From: an uncultured Microbacterium sp.
GTDB taxonomy: Bacteria > Actinomycetota > Actinomycetes > Actinomycetales > Microbacteriaceae
Assembly (NCBI RefSeq): GCF_900078385.1
Contig: NZ_FLQR01000007.1
Location: forward strand, 124,001 to 188,000
Direction of reading: 5' to 3'
Length of the DNA: 64,000 bases
Part shown: positions 31,758 through 40,721 of the stretch, piece by piece
How the letters are laid out: the number at the start of each line of letters is the position of its first letter
How positions within the stretch are numbered: position 1 is the first letter of the stretch
The notes under the pieces: generated by a model
What the model was told of the DNA's origin: nothing
The model's input: the letters and a program-made list of their open reading frames with translations, nothing else
Databases searched by the model: none
Made by a program: the position numbers and the translations under genes

Positions 31758-33323
31758 TCAGGAGGCGGCGAGGTCCACGACGGCGCACCCGAAGGCCTCC
31801 AGCCGGAGGACTCGGCCCCCGACGACGGCGCGGTGACCGAGGAGCAGGGGTCCCGTGTCCGGCAGCGCGACCTCGCGGGCCGCGCCGGACGGATTCAGGG
31901 CCACCAGGAGGGTGCCGCGACGGTAGACGAAGGGATACCCGGTGCTCTCGACCTCGACGCTCGCGCGGGCGGACAGACGCGGGTCGCTCCGGCGCAGGGC
32001 GATGGCCGACCGGACGAAGCACAGCAGCGAGGACGGGTCGTCCCGCTGGGCGGCCACGGTGGGCCGGTCCGGATCCGGGTCCTGCGGGAGGTAGCGCGAC
32101 TCGCCGTGCCCGTCGCCCCACTGCATGGGGGTGCGCGAGCCGGCGCGCTCGTAGGCGGGGCCGAGCGAGGACCCCTCGAGCGGGGGCAGGCGCGGGATGT
32201 AGCGCATGCCGATCTCGTCGCCGTAGTAGATCGAGGGGAGCGCGGGCCAGGTGAGCACCAGTAGCAGGGCGCTCCGCGCCTGCTCGGCGTCGCGCGCACC
32301 GCTGACGAGGCGCGTGAAGTCGTGGTTGGCGGTCGGCAGTCCGACGACGCCGAGGCTCCCCGATTCGGCGATCGCGTCGGCGGCCTCGCGCCACGCGGCG
32401 ACGAAGACGTCGGCGTCTCCCGTGCCGGCGGCATCCGCCCACACCGTCTCTGGGGCCCACGCCTCGTGCACGGTGCCGGACCCGTTGTTGAAGAGCGACT
32501 TCAGCGGACGCCCGTCGAAGTCGCCGCCGAACTGGAGGAAGAAGTCGGCGTGGAAGCCCGCCGGCACGGCGCGGGCGGGGTCGCCCCACTCGGAGATGAG
32601 GATGTTGCCCGGATGCCGGCGGTCGAGGCGTCCGCGCACCTCGGCCCACAGGCGGCGCGTCAAGGCGTGCCCGGGGTCGTCCTTCACGAGCGATGCCGCC
32701 ATGTCGACGCGGAATCCCTGGACACCGCGGTCGTACCAGTGCTCGATGATCTCGACGAGCGCGTCGCGGTTGCGTCGCGGGCCGGGGGCGTCGACGCCCT
32801 GGCGCCACGGCTCGGTCTCATCGGGCCGGGCGTAGCCGAAGTTCAGGGCCGGCTGGAACTCGAAGAAGTTCGGGCGGTAGTACTGGCCGCGCGCACCGGG
32901 ACCCGGGACGAAGCCCGGCGCGGGCTCGGGGCTCCAGACGTACCGGTGGTCCTCCGGGTCGTCGACGGCGCTCTGGAACCACGGGTGCACGTCGGAGGTG
33001 TGCCCTGCGACGAGGTCGAGCACGAGCGCGATCCCGCGCCGGTCGGCCTCCGCGACGAGGCGCTCCATCGCGGCATCGCCGCCGTAGCGGGGCGCGATGT
33101 GCAGGAAGTCCGCGACGTCGTACCCGGCGTCGCGGAACGGGGAGACGAAGCACGGGTTGATCCACACGGCGTCCACGCCGAGCCAGGCGAGGTGCTCGAG
33201 GCGCTCGGCGAGGCCGTCGAGGTCGCCCATCCCGTCACCGTCGCCGTCCGCGAAGCTCTGCGGATAGGCCTGGTACAGGACGATGCGGTCGAGCCGATCG
33301 GCGAGGGGTGTGCGGTTCTTCAT
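31758..33323 (-). CDS. GH13 family glycoside hydrolase (alpha-glucosidase-like)
   Basis: 521 residues, cytoplasmic (no signal). Conserved regions: DLVAGHTSDVHPWF (region I, about 101-114), GFRVDMAAS (region II, nucleophile Asp), LISEWGDP (region III, acid Glu) and TANHDFTR (region IV, Asp). The catalytic triad is intact. Region I has Gly where most members have Asn (DxVxNH). The order and length fit oligo-1,6-glucosidase or trehalose-processing enzymes, but specificity is not readable. Start chosen at MKNRTP after a GGGAGC ribosome site; a much longer open frame upstream is Arg-rich and overlaps the next gene. Confidence 0.9.
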   Translation of the reverse strand: MKNRTPLADRLDRIVLYQAYPQSFADGDGDGMGDLDGLAERLEHLAWLGVDAVWINPCFVSPFRDAGYDVADFLHIAPRYGGDAAMERLVAEADRRGIALVLDLVAGHTSDVHPWFQSAVDDPEDHRYVWSPEPAPGFVPGPGARGQYYRPNFFEFQPALNFGYARPDETEPWRQGVDAPGPRRNRDALVEIIEHWYDRGVQGFRVDMAASLVKDDPGHALTRRLWAEVRGRLDRRHPGNILISEWGDPARAVPAGFHADFFLQFGGDFDGRPLKSLFNNGSGTVHEAWAPETVWADAAGTGDADVFVAAWREAADAIAESGSLGVVGLPTANHDFTRLVSGARDAEQARSALLLVLTWPALPSIYYGDEIGMRYIPRLPPLEGSSLGPAYERAGSRTPMQWGDGHGESRYLPQDPDPDRPTVAAQRDDPSSLLCFVRSAIALRRSDPRLSARASVEVESTGYPFVYRRGTLLVALNPSGAAREVALPDTGPLLLGHRAVVGGRVLRLEAFGCAVVDLAAS

Positions 33324-33370
33324 CGACGCTCCCGATGACTTCGACGAGGGCGCGCGGTGGCGCCCGGGGT

Positions 33371-34441
33371 TCACTCCGACGTGACGGTGCGTCGGGCCGC
33401 GTCGACAACGCGGTCCAGCGACTCCTCCTCGCCGACCGTGATCCGCACCCCGTCGCCGGCGAACGGCCGGACGATGAGGTCGGCGGCTTCGAACACCGCG
33501 GCGACCTCCAGCGCCCGGTCTCCCGCGGGCAGCCACACGAAGTTGCCCTGCGCGGCGGGAACGTCCCACCCGGCGTCGCGGAGGCGCGCCACGAGGCGGT
33601 CGCGGCGGTCGGCGATCACGCGGACGCGCTCCATCAGCTCGTCCTCGGCGTCCAGGCTCGCGAGGGCGGCCTCCTCCGCCGCGGCCGTGACCGAGAGCGG
33701 GATGCCGGTGGAGCGGGCGGCGTCGAGGATGCGGGGGTGGCCGACGGCGTAGCCGACGCGCAGGCCCGCGAGGCCGTACGCCTTGGAGAAGGTCCGGAGG
33801 ACCACGACGTTCTCGTGACCGGCGGCCAGGACGCGGCGGCCGTCGACGGCGGCGGGGTCGGTGACGAACTCGGCGTACGCCTCGTCGAGGACGACCAGGA
33901 CGGTGGCCGGGACCGCGGCCAGGAACGTGTCGAACTCGTCCTGCGTCACGATCGGGCCGGTCGGGTTGTTGGGGCTGCACACGAGCACCATGCCGGTGCG
34001 CTCGGTGACGGCGGCGGCCATTGCGAAGAGGTCGTGGCGCCCGTCCGGCGTGTTCGGCACGGTGGTGGCCGTGGCGCCGGCGACCGTCGCGAGGCTCGGG
34101 TAGGCCTCGAACGAGCGCCAGGAGAAGACGATGTCCTCGGCGGGGCCGGAGGTGGCCTGGGCGAGCTGGAAGAGGATCGACACCGAGCCGGCGCCGATGT
34201 GCACCGACTCGGGGGCGACCCCGTACCGGTCGGCGATGCGTGCGCGCAGGCGCGGCGACGAGGCATCCGGATACCGGTTGAACGCCTGGGCGCGGGCGAC
34301 GGCCGCGACGACCCCCGGCAGCGGCCCGAACGGGTTCTCGTTGCTGGACAGCTTGAAGGCGCCCTCGCCGGCCTGCTTGCCCTGCCGGTACGGCGGGAGG
34401 GCGGCGATCTCGGGACGGATGCGGACGGGGATGTCGGTCAC
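33371..34441 (-). CDS. pat: Aromatic amino acid / histidinol-phosphate aminotransferase
   Basis: 356 residues, fold type I PLP enzyme. The N-terminus RIRPEIAALPPYRQGK and LSSNENPFGPLP are typical of the actinobacterial Pat/HisC2 group. CSPNNPTGP, DEAYAEF and the PLP lysine in TFSKAYGLAGLRVGY are present. It probably transaminates phenylpyruvate or related aromatic 2-oxoacids; a HisC role is possible but unlikely without other his genes nearby. The GTG start at 34441 has a TAGACT leaderless promoter. Confidence 0.92.
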   Translation of the reverse strand: MTDIPVRIRPEIAALPPYRQGKQAGEGAFKLSSNENPFGPLPGVVAAVARAQAFNRYPDASSPRLRARIADRYGVAPESVHIGAGSVSILFQLAQATSGPAEDIVFSWRSFEAYPSLATVAGATATTVPNTPDGRHDLFAMAAAVTERTGMVLVCSPNNPTGPIVTQDEFDTFLAAVPATVLVVLDEAYAEFVTDPAAVDGRRVLAAGHENVVVLRTFSKAYGLAGLRVGYAVGHPRILDAARSTGIPLSVTAAAEEAALASLDAEDELMERVRVIADRRDRLVARLRDAGWDVPAAQGNFVWLPAGDRALEVAAVFEAADLIVRPFAGDGVRITVGEEESLDRVVDAARRTVTSE

Positions 34442-34447
34442 GCGACG

Positions 34448-34453
34448 AGTCTA
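34448..34453 (-). promoter_or_regulatory. -10 element, leaderless aminotransferase gene
   Basis: On the minus strand TAGACT, then CGTCGC, then the GTG at 34441. Confidence 0.6.
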
Positions 34454-34513
34454 TTGACGCGGGCGTCGCGACCCGTGCCCTCGGGACCCGCGGCGTGCCA
34501 GACTGAGCGCACT

Positions 34514-34909
34514 ATGCGCTTCGTCATCCGCGTCGTCATCAACGCCTTCGCGATCTGGGTCGTCACCCTCATCGATCCGCTCAAGGTCGACGTCCTGCCG
34601 TTCGCGCCCGGCGAGACCCTGCAGCTCGTGCTGACGCTCCTCGCCGTGGCCGCGGTGTTCGCGATCGTCAACACGGTCATCGGGACCGTGATCAAGATCG
34701 TCGCGTTCCCGCTGTACATCCTGACGCTCGGGCTCATCTCGGTCCTCATCAACGGCTTCCTCCTGTGGCTCACCGCCTGGCTGACGCTGTGGTGGGGCTG
34801 GGGTCTGCGCGTCGAGGAGTTCTGGCTCGGCGTCGTCGCCGCGATCGTGATCTCGCTGATCAACTGGATCCTCGGGATCATCCTGCGTCCGCAGCTGAAG
34901 AAGAAGTGA
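34514..34909 (+). CDS. Holin-like (superfamily IV) four-helix membrane protein
   Basis: 131 residues with four hydrophobic helices (about 5-22, 33-55, 60-88, 98-120) and a basic end (RPQLKKK). Resembles the mycobacterial 4-TMS phage holin superfamily IV, which is a common chromosomal family of unknown role in actinobacteria and not a sign of a prophage here. The last 32 bp overlap the 3' end of the convergent hydrolase gene. Confidence 0.88.
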   Translation: MRFVIRVVINAFAIWVVTLIDPLKVDVLPFAPGETLQLVLTLLAVAAVFAIVNTVIGTVIKIVAFPLYILTLGLISVLINGFLLWLTAWLTLWWGWGLRVEEFWLGVVAAIVISLINWILGIILRPQLKKK

Positions 34910-36209
34910 CGTCGGCGCGGCCGGGCGCCCGCACCCAGCCGCGTTCCGCGCCGTAGACCGTGACCGCCACCGATGTCGCGGTGCCGAGCTGCGCGAGGTG
35001 CTCGCGCACGGCATCCACGCGCGGATCGGCCGACGCGTCCACGAGCCGTGCGGTTTCGGCATAGGCATCCAGCTGGTGAGCGCCGAAGGCGAGGTCGGAC
35101 ACCGATCCGGTGAGGTGGACGATGCGCTCGGCGACGAAGCTGCCGGGAGCGCCCGCTCCCTGCGGGGCGCCGCCGGCCGCGAGTGCCGCGACCGGGTCAT
35201 CGGTGTGCCGGAGTGTGATCTGCAGGGTATCGGCGCGGACGTCGGCCTGCACGGGGGAGCCGAAGGAGACGACCGTCGCGACGCGGAACTGCGCGTCGAG
35301 GGCGAGTCGCTCGGCGATCATCCCGCCCTGCGAGTGCCCCGCCAGGTGCACGACATCGCCGTCCCGCGCACCGGACGCGCGCAACGCCGCGACGGCGGCG
35401 TCGTACGAGGCGGCACGGACCCCGTCGTACAGGGCGAGGTTCGAGGACATGTCGAAGGGCTCCGACACCGACAGGGCGCTCTGCGTGCCCGCGATGTAGG
35501 CCGCGAACTCCCGCGACCCGTCCGGCATGACGTACCGCTCCACGCGGATCCGGCTGTCGCCGTGGCCCGGCATCCGTCCGGCGATGTCCGCCAGCGCGCG
35601 CGGTGCCGCCGTGGATCCGCGGCGGAGGACCGGCACGGTCACCGGCTGCGGATCGCCTCGCAGGCGCGCGTTCCGCGGCACGAGCCCGCGGCCGAGGGTG
35701 CGCACGCGGGCGAGGAGCAGCGGCAGCGCGATGGCCGCGCCCCAGCCCGGCGGTCCGAAGGGCTGCAGTGCCTGCGCGATCTGGCGCTCCAGCTCGGCGT
35801 GCGCATCGCCGCGCCGGTCGTCCAGGAGCCGCCTGGCCTCGGTGCCCGCGTCGCCGGCCTCCGCCTGCAGCACCGCGAGAGCGCGGCCCAGTCGCGCCGC
35901 GCGCGCCGGGTCGCCGCCGGCCTCCGCCGCGGCGCGCTCTGCCTCCAGCTCCACCATCTCGTACACGAGGGCGAGCGCGCGCAGGTCGGCGGCGAGCGCC
36001 GCGGACCGGCCCGCGGTCTCCGCCGCGAGGACGCACGGCACGGAGGCGACGATCCCGTGCAGTTCTAGGAGGTGCGCCACGCCGATGAGGGACGCGTGCA
36101 CCCGGTCGCCGTCTGCCGCCAGCGACGTCAGCCGCGCCGCCGCGTGGCGCAGCTCGGCCGTGTCGACGGCGATCACGCCGCCGCTGCGGATCTCCAGCCC
36201 GCCACTCAC
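34878..36209 (-). CDS. Large protein with helical N-terminal region and alpha/beta hydrolase C-terminal domain
   Basis: 443 residues. Residues 1-140 are Ala-rich helices with heptad-like patterning (AVDTAELRHAAARLTSLAADGDRVHASL, then EMVELEAERAAAEAGGD), reminiscent of WXG100/LXG-type N-termini. The C-terminal half holds a lipase-like elbow GHSQGG (about 290) preceded by DGDVVHLAG, and later DDPVAAL and GAHQLDAY as acid and histidine candidates. No signal peptide. The GTG start overlaps the stop of a small WXG100-like gene (GTGA). The pair looks like a type VII-type substrate and partner, but no secretion genes are in view. Confidence 0.8.
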   Translation of the reverse strand: MSGGLEIRSGGVIAVDTAELRHAAARLTSLAADGDRVHASLIGVAHLLELHGIVASVPCVLAAETAGRSAALAADLRALALVYEMVELEAERAAAEAGGDPARAARLGRALAVLQAEAGDAGTEARRLLDDRRGDAHAELERQIAQALQPFGPPGWGAAIALPLLLARVRTLGRGLVPRNARLRGDPQPVTVPVLRRGSTAAPRALADIAGRMPGHGDSRIRVERYVMPDGSREFAAYIAGTQSALSVSEPFDMSSNLALYDGVRAASYDAAVAALRASGARDGDVVHLAGHSQGGMIAERLALDAQFRVATVVSFGSPVQADVRADTLQITLRHTDDPVAALAAGGAPQGAGAPGSFVAERIVHLTGSVSDLAFGAHQLDAYAETARLVDASADPRVDAVREHLAQLGTATSVAVTVYGAERGWVRAPGRADVTSSSAADAG

Positions 36210-36457
36210 CCCGCGTCCGCCGTCCGCGCCTGCGCGCCCGCGAGCTCGCCGTCGCACAGGCCGATGTCGACCGCGAGCCCGTCGAGCCGCTCGGCCCACT
36301 CCTCGAGCGCGGCGCGGTACGCGTCGGCCGCGCGTGCGTCCCACGCCGTCGCGGCGGTGAGCGCGCGGGCACGCGCGCGGATGTCGTCGACGTCCGCCGC
36401 GGCGTGCGAGAGGCGGTCGCGGGCGAACGCGAGAGCCGCCGCAGGGTGCACGTCCAT
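36206..36457 (-). CDS. Small WXG100-like helical protein
   Basis: 83 residues, two amphipathic helices around AATAWDARAADAYRAALEEWAERL, where W-D-A stands in place of the WxG turn and is followed by the usual A-A-x-A-Y-R pattern. It is translationally coupled to the large hydrolase-domain protein downstream. The -10-like CAGGAT lies 6 nt before the ATG at 36457. Family assignment is by pattern only. Confidence 0.7.
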   Translation of the reverse strand: MDVHPAAALAFARDRLSHAAADVDDIRARARALTAATAWDARAADAYRAALEEWAERLDGLAVDIGLCDGELAGAQARTADAG

Positions 36458-36571
36458 GGCCCGATCCTGACCCCCGAGCGGGATGCCGAGGAGCCGTCAC
36501 GTGGCCGTCGTGCGGCGCGGCGGGAAACCGCATCCTGTGCAGAAGGCGCGGAGTTGGACACAATATGGAGC

Positions 36572-37078
36572 GTGCCCCCTGCGTCCGAGCCCTTCCGCGT
36601 GCTCTTCGTGTGCACCGGGAACATCTGCCGGTCGCCGATGGCGGAGGTCGTGTTCCGGTGGTTCGCGGAGCAGGCGGGGCTCGGGGACCGGATCCACTCC
36701 AGCAGCGCGGGCACGGGGGACTGGCACGTCGGTGAGCGCGCCGACGTGCGCACGCTCGACGCCCTGCAGCGTCGCGGGTACGACGGTTCGAAGCATCGCG
36801 CGCGTCAGTTCACGCTCGAGGACTTCCATCGCAGTGACCTCGTGGTCGCCCTGGATCGCTCCCACGAGCGGATCCTCGCCAGCTGGGCCCCGACCCCGGC
36901 CGACACCGACAAGCTCTCCCTCCTCCTCACCTTCGACCCGCGGCCGGACGGCATCCTCGATGTGCCCGACCCCTACTACGCGGGGCCCGTCATGTTCGAT
37001 GAGGTGCTCGGTATGATCGAGAGTGCGAGCCGGGCGCTCTTCCGGCAGCTCGAACCCGCCATCCGTCCGACGTCCTGA
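36572..37078 (+). CDS. Low molecular weight protein-tyrosine phosphatase
   Basis: 168 residues. The N-terminal catalytic loop VCTGNICRSP is the CX5R signature, and the general acid lies in DVPDPYYAG (about 130). GTGDWHVGERAD is also conserved. It dephosphorylates phosphotyrosine proteins or has arsenate-reductase-like activity in distant relatives. The GTG at 36572 follows CAATAT by 5 nt, suggesting a leaderless message. purB follows 27 bp later on the same strand. Confidence 0.93.
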   Translation: MPPASEPFRVLFVCTGNICRSPMAEVVFRWFAEQAGLGDRIHSSSAGTGDWHVGERADVRTLDALQRRGYDGSKHRARQFTLEDFHRSDLVVALDRSHERILASWAPTPADTDKLSLLLTFDPRPDGILDVPDPYYAGPVMFDEVLGMIESASRALFRQLEPAIRPTS

Positions 37079-37105
37079 GCGCCCGTTTTCACCGATCGGA
37101 GCCTC

Positions 37106-38488
37106 GTGACCTCTCTGCCTCCCCAGCCCCTCAGCCCGCTCGACGGCCGCTACCGCTCCGCGGTCACGGGCCTCGCCGACTACCTCTCCGAAGCGGGCCT
37201 GAACCGCGCGCGCGTCGAGGTGGAGGTCGAGTGGATCATCGCCCTGACCGACCGGTCGCTGTTCGACTCGTCGCCCCTGTCCGAGGCCGACAAGGCCGCG
37301 CTGCGCGCGCTGTACACCGACTTCGGGCAGAACGAGATCGACTGGCTCGCCGAGAAGGAAGCCGTCACGCGGCATGACGTCAAGGCCGTCGAATACCTCG
37401 TCCGCGATCGGCTCTCGACGCTGGGACTGGATGCCGTCGCGGAGCTGACGCACTTCGCGTGCACGAGCGAAGACGTCAACTCGGCCTCGTACGCCCTGAC
37501 GGTCAAGCGCGCGGTCGAGAGCGTCTGGCTCCCGAAGCTGCGCGCCGTGTCCACGGCGCTGGCCGACCTGGCACGCGAGCACCGGGATGCCGCGATGCTC
37601 TCCCGCACGCACGGGCAGCCGGCGACCCCGTCGACGATGGGCAAGGAGCTCGCGGTCTTCGCGTGGCGCCTCGACCGGGTCGCGGCGCAGATCGAGGGCG
37701 GCGACTACCTCGCGAAGTTCTCCGGCGCGACCGGCACATGGTCGGCGCACCTCGCGGCCGCCCCGGACGTCGACTGGCCGGAGCTGTCCCGCGGCTTCAT
37801 CGAGGGCCTCGGGATCGGATTCAACGTGCTGACGACGCAGATCGAGTCGCACGACTGGCAGGTCGAGCTCTACGACCGCGTCCGGCACGCCGGCGGCATC
37901 CTGCACAACCTCGCCACCGACATCTGGACCTACATCTCGATGGGCTTCTTCGCCCAGATCCCCGTCGCCGGCGCGACCGGTTCGTCCACGATGCCGCACA
38001 AGATCAACCCGATCCGCTTCGAGAACGCCGAGGCGAACCTGGAGATCTCCGGCGGCCTCTTCGCGACGCTCGCCTCGACGCTCGTGACCAGCCGCATGCA
38101 GCGCGACCTCACCGACTCCACGACGCAGCGCAACATCGGCGTCGCGTTCGGGCACTCGCTGCTGGCGCTGGACAACCTGCAGCGCGGCCTCACCGAGATC
38201 TCGCTGTCGCGACACGTGTTGCTGGCCGACCTCGACGCGAACTGGGAGGTCCTCGCCGAGGCCATCCAGACGGTCGTCCGCGCGGAGATCGTCGCCGGGC
38301 GCTCGCAGGTCACCGACCCGTACGCGCTGCTCAAGGACCTCACCCGAGGCCGCCGCGTCGGCGGACCCGAGCTCGCGGAGTTCGTGCGGGGCCTCGACAT
38401 CGGCGACGCCGCGAAGGCGCGCCTCGTGGCGCTGACGCCCGCGGGCTACGTCGGCCTCGCCGACGCGCTCGTCGACGAACTGGGCTGA
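37106..38488 (+). CDS. purB: Adenylosuccinate lyase
   Basis: 460 residues, fumarase/aspartase superfamily. Cleaves SAICAR and adenylosuccinate in purine synthesis. Signature GSSTMPHKINPIRFENAE (about 292-309), LSRTHGQPATPSTMGKE and TSEDVNS are present. Length and sequence are of the long E. coli type. GTG start. The gene probably has its promoter in the phosphatase gene or shares its transcript. Confidence 0.97.
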   Translation: MTSLPPQPLSPLDGRYRSAVTGLADYLSEAGLNRARVEVEVEWIIALTDRSLFDSSPLSEADKAALRALYTDFGQNEIDWLAEKEAVTRHDVKAVEYLVRDRLSTLGLDAVAELTHFACTSEDVNSASYALTVKRAVESVWLPKLRAVSTALADLAREHRDAAMLSRTHGQPATPSTMGKELAVFAWRLDRVAAQIEGGDYLAKFSGATGTWSAHLAAAPDVDWPELSRGFIEGLGIGFNVLTTQIESHDWQVELYDRVRHAGGILHNLATDIWTYISMGFFAQIPVAGATGSSTMPHKINPIRFENAEANLEISGGLFATLASTLVTSRMQRDLTDSTTQRNIGVAFGHSLLALDNLQRGLTEISLSRHVLLADLDANWEVLAEAIQTVVRAEIVAGRSQVTDPYALLKDLTRGRRVGGPELAEFVRGLDIGDAAKARLVALTPAGYVGLADALVDELG

Positions 38489-38629
38489 CCCCGGCTCGTG
38501 CCTGGCGCCCGTCGCCCGGCGCCCGGCGCGCGGCGCGCGGCAAACCGCAGGATGACCTGTGGCCCCGGTGGCCCGTGAGCCTCACCCGCCACACGCGTCA
38601 CACCCGGTCCTGCAGATTGCTGCGAGACC

Positions 38630-38683
38630 GGGCCGCAGGGCGCGGGTTCGGACGGGCCGCAGGGCGCGGGTTCGGACGGGCCG
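38630..38683. repeat. 24-bp tandem repeat downstream of purB
   Basis: Two perfect 24-bp copies (38630-38653 and 38654-38677) and a 6-bp partial third copy, with core GGGCGCGGGTTCGGAC. They lie in the 209-bp gap between purB and the convergent membrane protein gene, which otherwise holds only short GC-rich repeats (38508-38540) and no gene. Confidence 0.85.
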
Positions 38684-38697
38684 GAGTGCGCGTCGGG

Positions 38698-39021
38698 TCA
38701 GGGGCGGGGCGCGCCGGGCTCGGGGTCGGCGGGTGCGTCGTCCTCGGGCATCAGCACGGGGCGGTCGACGGGCTTGGTCATCTCGGCCGGATCGACGGCG
38801 AGGATGAGCAGCGCGATGCCGACCAGGGTCACGATGAACGCGATGCCCGCGACGATGAGCGAGACGACGATGACGTGCGCGCGCTGGTCGCCGTCCAGCG
38901 ACTGGAAGAAGCCCATCGTGACGAGGGTGATGACGCCCGCGAAGGCGGCTGCGGCGAAGGCGAGGCCGAGCAGCTGCACCGGCTTGAGCAGGTCGCGGCG
39001 GGTGGGCTGTGGGTCGGTCAT
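38698..39021 (-). CDS. Small two-helix membrane protein of unknown function
   Basis: 107 residues with two transmembrane helices (about 18-40 and 50-73) and a Pro/Asp-rich C-terminal tail (MPEDDAPADPEPGAPRP). The ATG overlaps the stop of the upstream HdeD-like gene by 4 nt (ATGA). Family not recognised. Probably an accessory of its upstream partner. Confidence 0.8.
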   Translation of the reverse strand: MTDPQPTRRDLLKPVQLLGLAFAAAAFAGVITLVTMGFFQSLDGDQRAHVIVVSLIVAGIAFIVTLVGIALLILAVDPAEMTKPVDRPVLMPEDDAPADPEPGAPRP

Positions 39022-39656
39022 GCGCTCTCTCCTGCCGAGGCAGTCAGGTCGTCTGCGGTCGCGCCCGCGGGGCGCGGGCTGAAGCCGGCGATCCCGAGGA
39101 AGACGGCGACGATCGCGGCGTAGACGCCGAAGACGCCCACGCCGATGCTGATGCCGGTCAGCTCGAACGTGGCCCCGGCCTCCTTGATGAAGTACTCGAG
39201 GCTGTAGGCGGGGTTGACCAGCAGCAGCCCGACGGCGAGGAGGATCGTGAGCGCACCGACGAAGATCGCGTCGCGCGCCGCCGCGTCCCCGCGGTGACGG
39301 GCGCGGAGCCCGACGACGAGCTCGACGACGCCCGCGAGGAGCGCCCAGGCGATCACCAGGACGAAGAAGAGGGTGACGGTGCGGAGCCCGCCGAGGCCCC
39401 CGACCATGCCGGCGAGGATGGTCAGCACCCCGAGCACGACCGACGGCGCGCGCCGTCCGCCCGGGTGCACGAGCCAGGCGGCGAGCAGCAGGACGAGGCC
39501 GGTCGCCATCGCGAAGCCACTGAACACCGAGAGTCCGACGGACGCCGAGTGATCCGGCGTGAAGGTGATCATGACCGCCGCGAGGGCCGCGAAGAGCGCG
39601 CGCGCGAGCTGCACATGCCGCACCTCGAAGGTGCGGGTGGCGGCGGACTCGGACAC
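39018..39656 (-). CDS. HdeD-like (DUF308) membrane protein
   Basis: 212 residues with six or so transmembrane helices arranged in pairs, typical of the HdeD/DUF308 family (for example FVLVIAWALLAGVVELVVGLRAR and GALTILLAVGLLLVNP). Function in the family is largely unknown; HdeD is linked to acid resistance in enterobacteria. GTG start at 39656 after a GAGGAGTTCC ribosome site. Coupled to the small membrane protein downstream. Confidence 0.82.
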   Translation of the reverse strand: MSESAATRTFEVRHVQLARALFAALAAVMITFTPDHSASVGLSVFSGFAMATGLVLLLAAWLVHPGGRRAPSVVLGVLTILAGMVGGLGGLRTVTLFFVLVIAWALLAGVVELVVGLRARHRGDAAARDAIFVGALTILLAVGLLLVNPAYSLEYFIKEAGATFELTGISIGVGVFGVYAAIVAVFLGIAGFSPRPAGATADDLTASAGESA

Positions 39657-39760
39657 GGCGGAACTCCTCCGGGTGGGCGGGATCGGACCCCTCCAGTCTA
39701 GGTCGCCGCCGCCGGAGGACCCGCCGGTAGGGATGCCGCGGTGCGCAGGGACCCGCCGGG

Positions 39761-40645
39761 TCAGGATGCGGCGGCCCGCAGCGCCGCGATGTCGATCTTG
39801 TGCATCTCCATCATCGCCGCGTAGGCGGCCGGCGACGTGATGAGGTCGTCCATGCCGCCCGGGACGATCTGCCAGCTGACGCCGAACCGGTCCTTGCACC
39901 AGCCGCACTGCTCGGCATCCGGCACGTGTGACAGCACCGCCCAGTAGCGGTCGATCTCGGCCTGGTCCGCGCACTCCACCTGGAGCGAGACCCCTTCCGT
40001 GAACGGATGCGACTCCTCAGCGGCCGAGTCCATCGCGGTGAACCACTGACCCGCGAGCGTGAAGTCGGCGTACATGACGGCACCGGCATCCGCCGGCCCG
40101 GTCTGCTCCGGGTACTCCACCATCGCGCCGAGGTCGGCGTCGGGGAAGAGCGCCGTGTACTCCTCGATCGCCGCGCGGGCGCGGTTCTGCGCCGGGCCGC
40201 TGAACAGGAGGGTCGGCATGACCGGCGGCCGCTGCTGGTCCCCCGCGACGGTCAGCTGCCAGCTGACCCCGAAGCGGTCCTCCACCCAGCCGTACCGTTC
40301 GCTGTACGGATATTCCTGAAGGGGCATGAGCACGCGCCCGCCATCGGCGAGGGCGGTCCAGAGCGCGTCGAGGCGGTCGGTGTCGGCTGCCGCGAAGCTG
40401 AGGGTGAACGAGATGGACGGGTTCGGCCGGAACATGTCGCCCGCGTTGATGAGCATCAGCCGGTAGCCCTCGATCTCGACGTCGACGGTGAGCGGCTTCC
40501 CGGCATAGTCCTTCTGGAAGTCGAGCAGCCCCTCCTCCGGATAGAAGGAGGAGGTCCTCACGCGGGAGCCCGGGAAGGCCTCGGCATAGAACTGGCCGCC
40601 CGCGGCGGCATCGGCGAACCACAGGTTGGGCACGATCTTCTGCAT
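39761..40645 (-). CDS. Two-domain VOC (PhnB-like) protein
   Basis: 294 residues consisting of two vicinal-oxygen-chelate/PhnB-type domains, 1-130 and 140-294. Each ends in the signature RFGVSWQ (VEDRFGVSWQL and CKDRFGVSWQI). Proteins of this group are often named 3-demethylubiquinone methyltransferase, without evidence of that activity. The catalytic role is unknown. The message may be leaderless (CATCCT, 6 nt, ATG). Confidence 0.88.
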   Translation of the reverse strand: MQKIVPNLWFADAAAGGQFYAEAFPGSRVRTSSFYPEEGLLDFQKDYAGKPLTVDVEIEGYRLMLINAGDMFRPNPSISFTLSFAAADTDRLDALWTALADGGRVLMPLQEYPYSERYGWVEDRFGVSWQLTVAGDQQRPPVMPTLLFSGPAQNRARAAIEEYTALFPDADLGAMVEYPEQTGPADAGAVMYADFTLAGQWFTAMDSAAEESHPFTEGVSLQVECADQAEIDRYWAVLSHVPDAEQCGWCKDRFGVSWQIVPGGMDDLITSPAAYAAMMEMHKIDIAALRAAAS

Positions 40646-40709
40646 GGGGTCAGGATGCGCCGCACCCGGGAAGCTCGCAAGGGGGGCGGCGCGATCACCG
40701 GCGTCCGGG

Positions 40710-40715
40710 TACCGT
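40710..40715 (+). promoter_or_regulatory. -10 element, leaderless gene at 40722
   Basis: TACCGT, then GTGAGC, then ATG. It lies in the 76-bp gap between divergent genes. Confidence 0.6.
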
Positions 40716-40721
40716 GTGAGC

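Noticed and set aside
34514..34909. Prophage remnant signalled by a holin-like gene
   Set aside because: No other phage gene is nearby; this membrane family is common on actinobacterial chromosomes.
36206..36457. Toxin-immunity pair
   Set aside because: The downstream protein has no recognisable toxin domain and gene order does not match typical toxin-immunity layouts; WXG100-like pairing explains the data better.
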